From Pseudomonas vanderleydeniana (GTDB lineage: Bacteria; Pseudomonadota; Gammaproteobacteria; Pseudomonadales; Pseudomonadaceae): a stretch of DNA of 64,000 nucleotides. The DNA lies in assembly GCF_014268755.2 (NCBI RefSeq), contig NZ_CP077093.1:3460001-3524000 (forward strand), read 5' to 3'. The position numbers and the translations under genes are program-made. The notes beneath the pieces were generated by a model. The model was given only the letters and a program-made list of their open reading frames with translations, was not told where the DNA came from and did not search any database. Positions 53,609-60,923 of the stretch are shown here, piece by piece; the first letter of the stretch is position 1, and each line of letters opens with the position of its first letter.

Positions 53609-55477
53609 TCAGACCGTTGCCATCGCGTTGCTTTCATCCATGTTCATGCCGCTTTCAGCGTTGTGCAGATAGGTCTCGTACAACGTCGCATAGGCTCCAC
53701 CCTGGGCAATCAGCTGGCTGTGAGGGCCTTGCTCGACCAGCCGCCCATGACGGATCACGGCAATACGATCGGCATCGCGGATGGTTGCCAGGCGGTGGGC
53801 GATGATGATCGCCGTGCGGCCTTCGCACAGGCGCCGGAATGCCTGCTGGATACGCCGTTCGGTATGGATGTCGACTGCCGACGTCGCCTCGTCCAGCACC
53901 AGCACCGCGGGATCGGCCAGGTAGGCCCGTACCAGGCACACCAACTGCCGCTGACCATGGCTCAGGTGACTGCCCAGCGGCCCGACCTCGGTCTGGTACT
54001 GATGTGGCAGGCGCTCCAGTACCTCGTCCGCCCCCAGCTCCCGGGCTGCGGCGATCAATACCGCATCGTTGGCTTCCGGCGCCGCCAGGCGCAGGTTGTC
54101 CAGGATACTGCCGCTGAACAGTACGTTGTCCTGTAACACCACCCCAACGTTGCGCCGCAACGTCTGTTGCGCCAGTTCGCGCACATCGATGCCGTCGAGC
54201 CGCACGCTACCGCCCTGCACGTCGTAGAAACGCGTCAGTAACTGCACCAGGGTGCTTTTGCCGTGGCCGGACGGTCCGACGATCGCCAGGACCTCGCCGG
54301 CCGGGATACGCAGGTCCAGGTTGTTGATCACCGGCGATGCCCCGGCGGGGTCGTAGGCGAACCGTACCTGTTCGAAATCCACCTCGCCTCGTGCTCGGTG
54401 CAGCGGACGGGGTTCAGCCGGGTCATTGACCTGGGGGTGGGTGTCGAGCAGCAGAAATATCCGCTGTGCCGAAGCCGAGCCGGTGGCGTAGCGCTCGAAC
54501 AGCTCCGAGAGTTCCTGCAAGGGGCCGAGAAACAGGAACACGTAGAACAGGCTTTCGGCGACCTGGCCGACACTCACGGTCGACTCGGCCAGTCCGTACG
54601 CGCCAACCAGCAACAGCGCGGCCATGCCTGCGGTGCTGAGCAGGGCGGTGAACGGCGCGAACCAACTGGCGCGCAAACTGCCACGAATCAACGCCTGGTT
54701 GAAGTCGACCAGCAGTTGGCGATAGCGTCGCCGGTTGCTTTCCTCGCGGGCGCACTGCTGCAACATGCGCACGCCGCTGACGCTTTCGACCAGGTGGGCA
54801 GTGAAGCGACTGCGATTTTCCGCGACCTTGGCCCAGTTGCGCTGGGAGATGCGTTTGAAACTCCAGGTCGCCAGGACCAGCAGCGGCACGGTGGCCGCCA
54901 GGCTGAGAAAGAATCGCGGATCGATGTACCACAGCATGATCGAAGCGAGGGTACAGCGCAGCAGTGCGCCCAGCAGTTCCGGCGGTCCCTGGATCAGCAG
55001 CGGCTCGAGGGCATCGACATCGCGGTCGGCGCGGGAAATGATCCGACCGGCCTTGGTCCGGTCGAAGTAGCCGACACTCAGCGCCTGGACGTGGGCAAAC
55101 ACCCGTACCCGCAGGTCATTGAGTACGCGGATCGCCGCGCCGCCGGCGATGAATTGCGAGATCCCGGCGAGCAGGAAGCGTCCCAGCCAGCTGGCCGCCA
55201 GGCCGAGTCCGAGGTAAAGCACCAGTTGTTCGTCCAACAGCCAGTGATCGGCGTCGCGGACCAGGCCGTGATCAAGCAGTTCACGGACGAACCAGGGCCG
55301 CAGGAACACGGTGAATACCAGCAGCAGCTCGATGCCGATGACCCCGAGGATCGCCGTGCGGATCGGCCGCAGCAGTGGCAACAGGCGGCCGAACATGCTG
55401 CGATCGAGGGCTTTTCTGGCAAGCATCTCCTCGATCTCGATATCGCTCAGGGCTTTGCCCGCGGTTGGATTAGCCAT
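53609..55477 (-). CDS. ABC exporter half-transporter with LSHGQ signature
   Basis: The 622-residue type IV (MsbA-like) half-transporter has six membrane segments in residues 40-325 and an ATPase domain with Walker A GPSGHGKST (401-409). The signature is LSHGQ (505-509) instead of LSGGQ. Walker B is VLVLDE with the catalytic Glu530, and H-loop His561. It overlaps the partner gene by 8 bases. Combined with the partner it gives one complete and one degenerate ATP site, the pattern of heterodimeric exporters such as TM287/288. The exported compound is unknown. Confidence 0.88.
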   Translation of the reverse strand: MANPTAGKALSDIEIEEMLARKALDRSMFGRLLPLLRPIRTAILGVIGIELLLVFTVFLRPWFVRELLDHGLVRDADHWLLDEQLVLYLGLGLAASWLGRFLLAGISQFIAGGAAIRVLNDLRVRVFAHVQALSVGYFDRTKAGRIISRADRDVDALEPLLIQGPPELLGALLRCTLASIMLWYIDPRFFLSLAATVPLLVLATWSFKRISQRNWAKVAENRSRFTAHLVESVSGVRMLQQCAREESNRRRYRQLLVDFNQALIRGSLRASWFAPFTALLSTAGMAALLLVGAYGLAESTVSVGQVAESLFYVFLFLGPLQELSELFERYATGSASAQRIFLLLDTHPQVNDPAEPRPLHRARGEVDFEQVRFAYDPAGASPVINNLDLRIPAGEVLAIVGPSGHGKSTLVQLLTRFYDVQGGSVRLDGIDVRELAQQTLRRNVGVVLQDNVLFSGSILDNLRLAAPEANDAVLIAAARELGADEVLERLPHQYQTEVGPLGSHLSHGQRQLVCLVRAYLADPAVLVLDEATSAVDIHTERRIQQAFRRLCEGRTAIIIAHRLATIRDADRIAVIRHGRLVEQGPHSQLIAQGGAYATLYETYLHNAESGMNMDESNAMATV

Positions 55478-57251
55478 GGTCGATCCCCAGCAGGTCGCGG
55501 TAGTGTGGGTTGTGCTCGAGCAGTTCGCTGTGCGTGCCGCTGGCGCAGATCCGGCCGCCGTCGAGCAGCAGCACCCGGTCGGCCAGCAGGAGGGTGGAGA
55601 GTCTGCTGGAAATCAGCAGCACGCTGATGGGGCGGGCCTGATCGCCGCGCAGCCTGCGGATGTTGTCCAGCACCCGGCGTTCGGTCTGGGCGTCCAGCGC
55701 GCTGGTGGCGTCGTCCAGGCAGAGAATGTCGGGGGTGCCGAGCAGGGCGCGGGCCAGGCTCAGGCGCTGGCGCTGGCCTCCGGACAGGGTTACGCCGCGA
55801 TCGCCCAGAGGTGTCGCCAGGCCCTGGGGCAAACGCTCCAGCACGTCCTCGGCGGCGGCCAGGCGCAGGCCTTCACGTAGTTGCTCGTCGCTGGCGTCCG
55901 GCGCACCAAGGCGCAGGTTGGCAGCCAGGGTGTCTGAAAACAGGAAGCTCTCCTGCGGCACCACATGCACTCGCCGCCGCAGCTCGGCCAGGTCCAGCTG
56001 GCGGATGTCCTGCCAACCACTGTGGTCGTTACCCAGCAGCAGACGGCCGCTGCTCACATCGCCCAGGCGTGGCAGCAGGCTGGCCAGCAGGCTCTTGCCG
56101 GTACCGGTGGCACCGACCAGGGCGACCACTTCCCCCGGCTGGAGGGTCAAGGAACAGTCATGAAGGATGTCCCGTCCGCCGCCAGGGGCACTGACACTGA
56201 CCTGCTCCAGCTTCAGTCCCACGGGTGTTTCGGGCAGTCGTGCGCTGCCACTGCGAATGGCTGTTGGCTCATCCAGCAGTTGCCAGATCCGTTCGGCACT
56301 GGAGCGGGCGTCGGCGAAGGTCTGCATGACCCGGCCAATACCCTCGATGCGGAACACCAGGGTGGTGGCGATCAGCAGCGAGGTCACCAATTCGCCGATA
56401 CCCAGGCGCCCGGCGGCGACCTGGTGAGCACCATAGACCAGAACCCAGACATGGCCGAGCGCAACCACTGCCTGTGGCAACGGAATGCGCGAGCTGGAAT
56501 AGGCCAGGGCCTGGCGGGCCAGTTCGGCGAATACCGCCACCTGCTCGGAGAAACGACGGATGCGCCGGTGTTCGAGCGCGAACGACTTGATCACCCGGAC
56601 GCCGCCAATGCCTTCGCTGAGGTCCTGGTTGACCCGATCGTAGGCGGCGCCGACGGCACGGTCCAGGCTGACCAGGCGCTCGGTCTGCAGCACGAAGATC
56701 CACAGGCCAAAGGCGGTCAGCAGCAACGGTACCAGTCCCAGCAACGGGTCGTACCAGCTCAGCAGACCGACCGCCGCCAGCACCACCAGCGGTGTTTCCA
56801 CCACCTGGCGCCAGAAACTGATCAGCGCATCACGCACCTTGTCGGCATCACGGGTGGTGCGGGTGATCATTTCACCCATGCCGTGCTGCCAGTGATAGCC
56901 CAGGTGCAGGCGCTGCACCTGTTGCAGGATCCGTTCGCGCAAGCGTGTCAGCAGCTCCTGGCTCAGGACCAGAGACAGTACCCCGGCGGCATATTGCAAG
57001 GCACCACGCAGCACGGCCACGGCGAGCATCAGTCCGAACCAGTACCAGCCAAGACTGGCATCCAGGCTGCCATCGTCGTGGCGCAGTACCGCACGGCCGG
57101 CACTGACGTCGTTGACCGCGTGGCCGATCAGCCACTGCTGCCAGACCAGGCCCAGGTTGACGCTGACGAACAACGCAGCCACCAGCGCGAAACGCCAGGG
57201 CATCTCGCGATAGATCGCCAGGCTGCGGAGCAGGGGGTGTTTTTCGATCAT
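55470..57251 (-). CDS. ABC exporter half-transporter with degenerate catalytic site
   Basis: The 593-residue half-transporter has six membrane segments in residues 20-305, Walker A GATGTGKS (380-387) and canonical signature LSGGQ (489-493). Walker B is LCLDD, so the catalytic Glu is Asp514, and the H-loop reads ISSRL with Ser549 for His. These losses complement those of the partner, so the two must act as a heterodimer. The ATG at 57251 is taken; an upstream GTG at 57281 would add ten residues. It follows the SfnB/DszC-like gene on the same strand. Confidence 0.88.
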   Translation of the reverse strand: MIEKHPLLRSLAIYREMPWRFALVAALFVSVNLGLVWQQWLIGHAVNDVSAGRAVLRHDDGSLDASLGWYWFGLMLAVAVLRGALQYAAGVLSLVLSQELLTRLRERILQQVQRLHLGYHWQHGMGEMITRTTRDADKVRDALISFWRQVVETPLVVLAAVGLLSWYDPLLGLVPLLLTAFGLWIFVLQTERLVSLDRAVGAAYDRVNQDLSEGIGGVRVIKSFALEHRRIRRFSEQVAVFAELARQALAYSSSRIPLPQAVVALGHVWVLVYGAHQVAAGRLGIGELVTSLLIATTLVFRIEGIGRVMQTFADARSSAERIWQLLDEPTAIRSGSARLPETPVGLKLEQVSVSAPGGGRDILHDCSLTLQPGEVVALVGATGTGKSLLASLLPRLGDVSSGRLLLGNDHSGWQDIRQLDLAELRRRVHVVPQESFLFSDTLAANLRLGAPDASDEQLREGLRLAAAEDVLERLPQGLATPLGDRGVTLSGGQRQRLSLARALLGTPDILCLDDATSALDAQTERRVLDNIRRLRGDQARPISVLLISSRLSTLLLADRVLLLDGGRICASGTHSELLEHNPHYRDLLGIDHG

Positions 57252-57280
57252 GAATGGCTCGACAAGACAATTGCAGGTCA

Positions 57281-57332
57281 CCCACTACGTCCTGTAGGAG
57301 CCAGCAAGCCGGTTCCTACAGGACGTAGTGGG
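57281..57332. repeat. Long perfect inverted repeat
   Basis: CCCACTACGTCCTGTAGGA (57281-57299) and its exact complement TCCTACAGGACGTAGTGGG (57314-57332) form a 19-bp stem with a 14-base loop that contains REP-like AGCAAGCCGG. It lies in the gap between the SfnB/DszC-like gene and the exporter genes. Confidence 0.75.
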
Positions 57333-57347
57333 TGGGGCAGTGGGGAT

Positions 57348-58607
57348 TCAGCGGGTGGTGGCGCCCTGTTTTTCCTTCGCGTTGAGGATGGCGGTGTACT
57401 CGCCCGGGTCGACGCCATTGAGGTAGTAGTTGCCGACGTGGTGCAGTCGCCAGCGAATCGGGTCGTGGGTGGTATGCACCCGCGCGTTGCGCCAGAAACG
57501 GTCCAGATTCCACTTGCTCAGGGAGGCGCTGGCACCCAGCAGCGAGAAGATGTCGCTGGAGATTTTCAGCGAGGCGCTGTCGGAATGTGCCCGAGCGGTG
57601 GCCACCGAGAGGATCAGTTCGTCCTGCAATTCCTTGTTTTCCGGGTCCTGTTCATGTTGATCGAATACCCGTGCGGCATCGCGCAGCAGCGATTCGGCGG
57701 CGCGCAGGGCGACGGCGTACTCGCCGATCTGCTTGATGATGTGCGGTTCCTCGCTGGCGTGTTCGACGCCGCTCTCCACCCAGGCGCGAGCGTTGTGCTT
57801 TAGATAGTCCACCGCTGCGGCCAGGGCGCCAGCGGCGATACCGGTGTCGATGGCCGCATGCAGGATCTGCGGGAAGGTCAGGCCGGTGCGTTTCATCGGC
57901 CCCTTGCGCCGGGACACGAAGCGCTCGTCGAGTTCGATGTTGTCGAAGATCACCGTGCCGCTCACCGAGTTCTTCTGGCCGAACGCTTCCCAGTCATCGA
58001 CCAGCGTCAGGCCCGGGGTGTCGCGATGCAGCAGCACACCGGCACCCCCATCGTCGCTGGCGGCAGTCAGGGAGATCCATTCGGCCAGGTACGAGCCGGT
58101 GGAGTAGAACTTGCTGCCATTGAGCACCAGCGTGCCGTCCTCGCGGCGATCGACGCGGGTCTTCAAGGCGAACTTGTTCTTGCCGCCGACTTCCGCCAGG
58201 GCATTGCCCAGGCGCTTGCCGGCCAGTACATCGGCGAACACGCGGTCGCGTACATCGTCGGGGTAGCCCGTCACTCCACGCAGCATCACGTTGTGGATCT
58301 GCAGCAACTGGCCGACGCCACCGTCGGCCACTGAAATCAGGCGTACGGTTTCGACAATGGTTTGCACCGAGGCTCCCAGGCCACCCTGGGCCTTGGGCAC
58401 GCCGATGGCGGTAATGCCGCTGCTCGACAGCAATTGCGCCTGGCGCCGTGGCAACTGGCCATTTTGCCGGCTGTCGGCGGCGATCTTGGCGATTTCCCCG
58501 GCTATCTCCCGGGCGGCCTCGATGGCCTCGGCCTCACTGCGCAGCAGGCGCACCGGTGAGGACTCCTGCAGCGACAGGGTGGTGGGATGACGTTCGAGCG
58601 TACTCAT
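57348..58607 (-). CDS. SfnB/DszC-like acyl-CoA-dehydrogenase-fold monooxygenase
   Basis: The 419-residue protein has the acyl-CoA dehydrogenase fold: helical N-domain with GITAIGVPKAQGGLGASVQT, middle domain with LNGSKFYSTGSYLAEWISL, and helical C-domain with LLGASASLSKWNLDRFWRNARVHTTHDPI. The last motif and the missing catalytic Glu region are typical of the SfnB / DszC / flavin-monooxygenase group, not of true dehydrogenases. Such enzymes oxidise sulfur compounds with reduced flavin. A sigma-54 type promoter lies about 100 bp upstream. The ATG at 58607 follows AGAGG. Confidence 0.85.
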   Translation of the reverse strand: MSTLERHPTTLSLQESSPVRLLRSEAEAIEAAREIAGEIAKIAADSRQNGQLPRRQAQLLSSSGITAIGVPKAQGGLGASVQTIVETVRLISVADGGVGQLLQIHNVMLRGVTGYPDDVRDRVFADVLAGKRLGNALAEVGGKNKFALKTRVDRREDGTLVLNGSKFYSTGSYLAEWISLTAASDDGGAGVLLHRDTPGLTLVDDWEAFGQKNSVSGTVIFDNIELDERFVSRRKGPMKRTGLTFPQILHAAIDTGIAAGALAAAVDYLKHNARAWVESGVEHASEEPHIIKQIGEYAVALRAAESLLRDAARVFDQHEQDPENKELQDELILSVATARAHSDSASLKISSDIFSLLGASASLSKWNLDRFWRNARVHTTHDPIRWRLHHVGNYYLNGVDPGEYTAILNAKEKQGATTR

Positions 58608-58706
58608 GTTTGACCTCTGGCGTTTCACTGGATGAGTCCGCCTTGCCCCTGTGTGTTCTGCGCTCCCACAGGTCACAAGGCAAGGCAGTGGCATTGCCGG
58701 GCCTTG

Positions 58707-58723
58707 AGCAAGTTCTGCGCCAG
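58707..58723 (-). promoter_or_regulatory. Sigma-54 type promoter for the SfnB/DszC-like gene
   Basis: The minus strand reads CTGGCGCAGAACTTGCT: TGGC-G-C with TTGCT, and GG and GC 10 bases apart. One mismatch in the -24 box makes it the weakest of the five. Confidence 0.6.
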
Positions 58724-58799
58724 GGACGCGAAGCGAGGCTGAAAGCCCTGTCGGGCCAGGGCTCCAGCCTCGGGAAAGGGGTTCTCCAGGAGGGCGGCT

Positions 58800-58815
58800 G
58801 CTGCTGGAGCAGCAA
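58800..58815. promoter_or_regulatory. Palindromic enhancer candidate, copy D
   Basis: TGCTGCT-GG-AGCAGCA lies about 99 bp from the -12 element of the minus promoter and about 146 bp from that of the plus promoter. Confidence 0.7.
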
Positions 58816-58938
58816 TGACGCAAGGCGACTGCTCAGCCAGCAGCAGTCCCTGTGCAATGCTGCTTCGCCATCAGCAATTGATCGCCAGCGGTTTTCAGTG
58901 GATGCCCTGCAGCCCTTTGAAATAGAGGCTTTCAGCTC

Positions 58939-58955
58939 TTGGCACGGGCGCTGCA
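58939..58955 (+). promoter_or_regulatory. Sigma-54 type promoter for the plus-strand organosulfur operon
   Basis: The sequence reads TTGGCACGGGCGCTGCA: TGGCACG exact, GG and GC 10 bases apart, -12 box CTGCA. It lies 69 bases before the ATG at 59025. Confidence 0.75.
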
Positions 58956-59024
58956 ATGACGCCTGCAACGGCCCCTGCATCGAGTTGCACAGGCCTCGAC
59001 TTGCCCAAACCCATGGAGCCACAC

Positions 59025-60080
59025 ATGACCGCTGTCGCTACCTTGTCCGAGCCTCAGGCCCGGACCGAGCTGGACCAGATCTGGTTCACCCGTTGCCCGG
59101 TGCCTACCGCTTCCGGCATTGCCTACAAACTTGGCTGGCTCAGTGAAGAGTTCGCTGTCGATGGCCTGCCGGTCTCGACCCTGCAGGAGGCCCGTCAGTT
59201 TGGCCATCACCACTACGATCACCAATTGCCGGGACTGTTTCGCGAAGGTGGCAACGTTCCGGCCCTGGCAGCCCGCGCGGCCGGTTCGCCCAGTCGGTTG
59301 ATCGGCCTGACCTGGATCGAGGAATGGCAGACCATCCTGGTTCGTCCCGATTCCGGCATCAGTCGTCCCGAAGATCTCAAGGGCAAGCGCCTGGCCTTGC
59401 CGGCCTGGGGGGCCAGCCGACCGGGCAGCATCGCCCGAGCCATGAGCCTGCATGGCTACAAGGGGGCGCTGAGCCTGGCCGGGTTGGGTTTCGATGATGT
59501 CGAACTGGTGGAGGTGGCGCTGCTGGACCAGGAACTGGCCAGTGACCCGCGTGCCGGCCTGCAACGACTGTGGTCGGGGCTGGATTACCTGGCCCGTGGC
59601 GAAGTCGACGCGGTCTACGTCAAGGGCGCCTCGGCCGCTGACGCCGCACGCCGCCTGGGCTTGGTGGTGGGCATCGACCTGGACCTGATCGCCGAGCCGC
59701 GCTACCGCATCAACAATGGCACGCCACGTCCGATCACCGTGCATCAGAGCCTGCTGGACAACCATTACGACGTAGTTGTGCGTTTCCTGGCGCAAACCCT
59801 CAAGGCTGCCGAATGGGCTGCCGGCAATCGCGATGCGCTCAACAGCATTCTCGAAGACGAGACCCGCGCCGGCAGCACCGGCGTGGCCGAGGCCTATCGC
59901 GGTGATTTCCACACCACCCTGGCCCCCGATCTGTCACCACAGCGCCTGGAGTTCCTCGGTATCCAGAAAGACTTCCTGTACCTGCACGGTTTCCTCGAAA
60001 GCGATTTCGCCCTCGCCGACTGGGTCGATCCGCGCCCCCTGCAAGCTGCCCACGAACTGTTGGCCAAGCGCCGCGCCTGA
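59025..60080 (+). CDS. DszB-like desulfinase-family protein
   Basis: The 351-residue protein has no signal peptide. It keeps Cys24 in LDQIWFTRCPVPTASG, and His63 and Arg73 in HYDHQLPGLFREGGNVP, spaced as the DszB His60/Arg70 pair. It is a more distant paralogue of the two minus-strand proteins and has a longer N-terminus. It is first in the plus-strand operon. A desulfinase or C-S lyase role is inferred; sequence alone does not exclude a binding protein. The ATG at 59025 follows GGAG by 7 bases. Confidence 0.78.
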   Translation: MTAVATLSEPQARTELDQIWFTRCPVPTASGIAYKLGWLSEEFAVDGLPVSTLQEARQFGHHHYDHQLPGLFREGGNVPALAARAAGSPSRLIGLTWIEEWQTILVRPDSGISRPEDLKGKRLALPAWGASRPGSIARAMSLHGYKGALSLAGLGFDDVELVEVALLDQELASDPRAGLQRLWSGLDYLARGEVDAVYVKGASAADAARRLGLVVGIDLDLIAEPRYRINNGTPRPITVHQSLLDNHYDVVVRFLAQTLKAAEWAAGNRDALNSILEDETRAGSTGVAEAYRGDFHTTLAPDLSPQRLEFLGIQKDFLYLHGFLESDFALADWVDPRPLQAAHELLAKRRA

Positions 60081-60095
60081 AACTGGAGAACTGCC

Positions 60096-60842
60096 ATGAC
60101 TGCACTGCTCAATGAACCGTCCGTGAACGAAGCGCTGCTGGACCAGCCGCTGCAAGACTTTGTCAGCAAAGTCCTGGTGGAGGCCGAGGAGGCGTTCACC
60201 GTCTTTCGCGAAACCCACACCATCACTGCCAATGGCACCGTTGGCTTCATCGAACGGGTTCCGGGGCGTGAACTGCTGGTTTCGGTCAACTACGGCGGGC
60301 CATGGAACTACCGCAAGCCGCTACAGGCAACGGTCACCGATTTTGCCGGCAACGTGCTGCTGGGCAAGGGCAAGGGTGGCCTGGGTCGCTACACCAAGCT
60401 GTTCCAGCAGCATGCGGATATCACCACCGTCTCCCATGTGCATTCACCGTACCTCGGCGCCTGGGCGCAGACCCACCGGACCTTGCCATTCCACTACGTG
60501 CCGGTGCAGCGCTACCAGCTGGCGCGCGAGTTGCCGGTGTACATCGATCGGCGCCAGGCCGAGGTGGATTTCATTCTCGAGAAGATCACCGAAAACCCGT
60601 TCAACCTGGCGATTCTCGAAGCCAATGGGGGCTCCACCGTCTGGGGCAAACAGGGGCTGCGAGCGACGGCGGAATTCATCCTGCTGCTGGAGGAGGGCGC
60701 GCAACTGCAACTGCTGGCCGATGCCCTGGGTGGCTCGCGCCCCTACGGCCCGGGCGTACTGACCCAGCAGTGGAAAATGAGCGGATTGTACGAGCGTGCC
60801 ACCGAGCTGGGCCTGGTGCCCGCGATCGACCGCCGCAACTGA
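60096..60842 (+). CDS. Class II aldolase/adducin-like protein
   Basis: The 248-residue protein has the class II aldolase fold with the zinc pair His114-x-His116 (TVSHVHSPYLGAWAQ). The third zinc His, normally in a HG turn before a WG motif, is Asn177 (ILEANGGSTVWGKQG), so metal binding may be altered. Family members cleave sugar phosphates or decarboxylate. Its place 15 bases after the DszB-like gene suggests it acts on the carbon part left after sulfur removal, which is inference. The ATG follows GGAGAACTGCC. Confidence 0.8.
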   Translation: MTALLNEPSVNEALLDQPLQDFVSKVLVEAEEAFTVFRETHTITANGTVGFIERVPGRELLVSVNYGGPWNYRKPLQATVTDFAGNVLLGKGKGGLGRYTKLFQQHADITTVSHVHSPYLGAWAQTHRTLPFHYVPVQRYQLARELPVYIDRRQAEVDFILEKITENPFNLAILEANGGSTVWGKQGLRATAEFILLLEEGAQLQLLADALGGSRPYGPGVLTQQWKMSGLYERATELGLVPAIDRRN

Positions 60843-60866
60843 CTGCCGCCTTCGAGGAGGCCCCGA

Positions 60867-60895
60867 TCCCACAGGGGCTGTGTGTTTCTGTGGGA
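60867..60895 (+). promoter_or_regulatory. Intercistronic hairpin
   Basis: An 8-bp perfect stem (TCCCACAG ... CTGTGGGA) with a 13-base loop lies in the 81-bp gap between the aldolase-like and SsuD-like genes. It may modulate message stability within the operon. Confidence 0.45.
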
Positions 60896-60923
60896 CCACT
60901 GTGATTATTCAAGGAACATGAGC

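Larger units (their letters stand above)
58608..59024. promoter_or_regulatory. Divergent regulatory region of the two organosulfur runs
   Basis: This 417-bp region has no gene. It holds two oppositely oriented sigma-54 type promoters (58707-58723 minus, 58939-58955 plus) and the palindrome at 58800. A looser inverted repeat (GACTGCT ... AGCAGTC) lies at 58828-58849. One activator bound in the middle could serve both directions. Confidence 0.7.

Noticed and set aside
57348..58607. Annotation as a true acyl-CoA dehydrogenase
   Set aside because: The C-terminal motif and the sulfur context match the SfnB/DszC monooxygenase group, and no fatty-acid genes are nearby.
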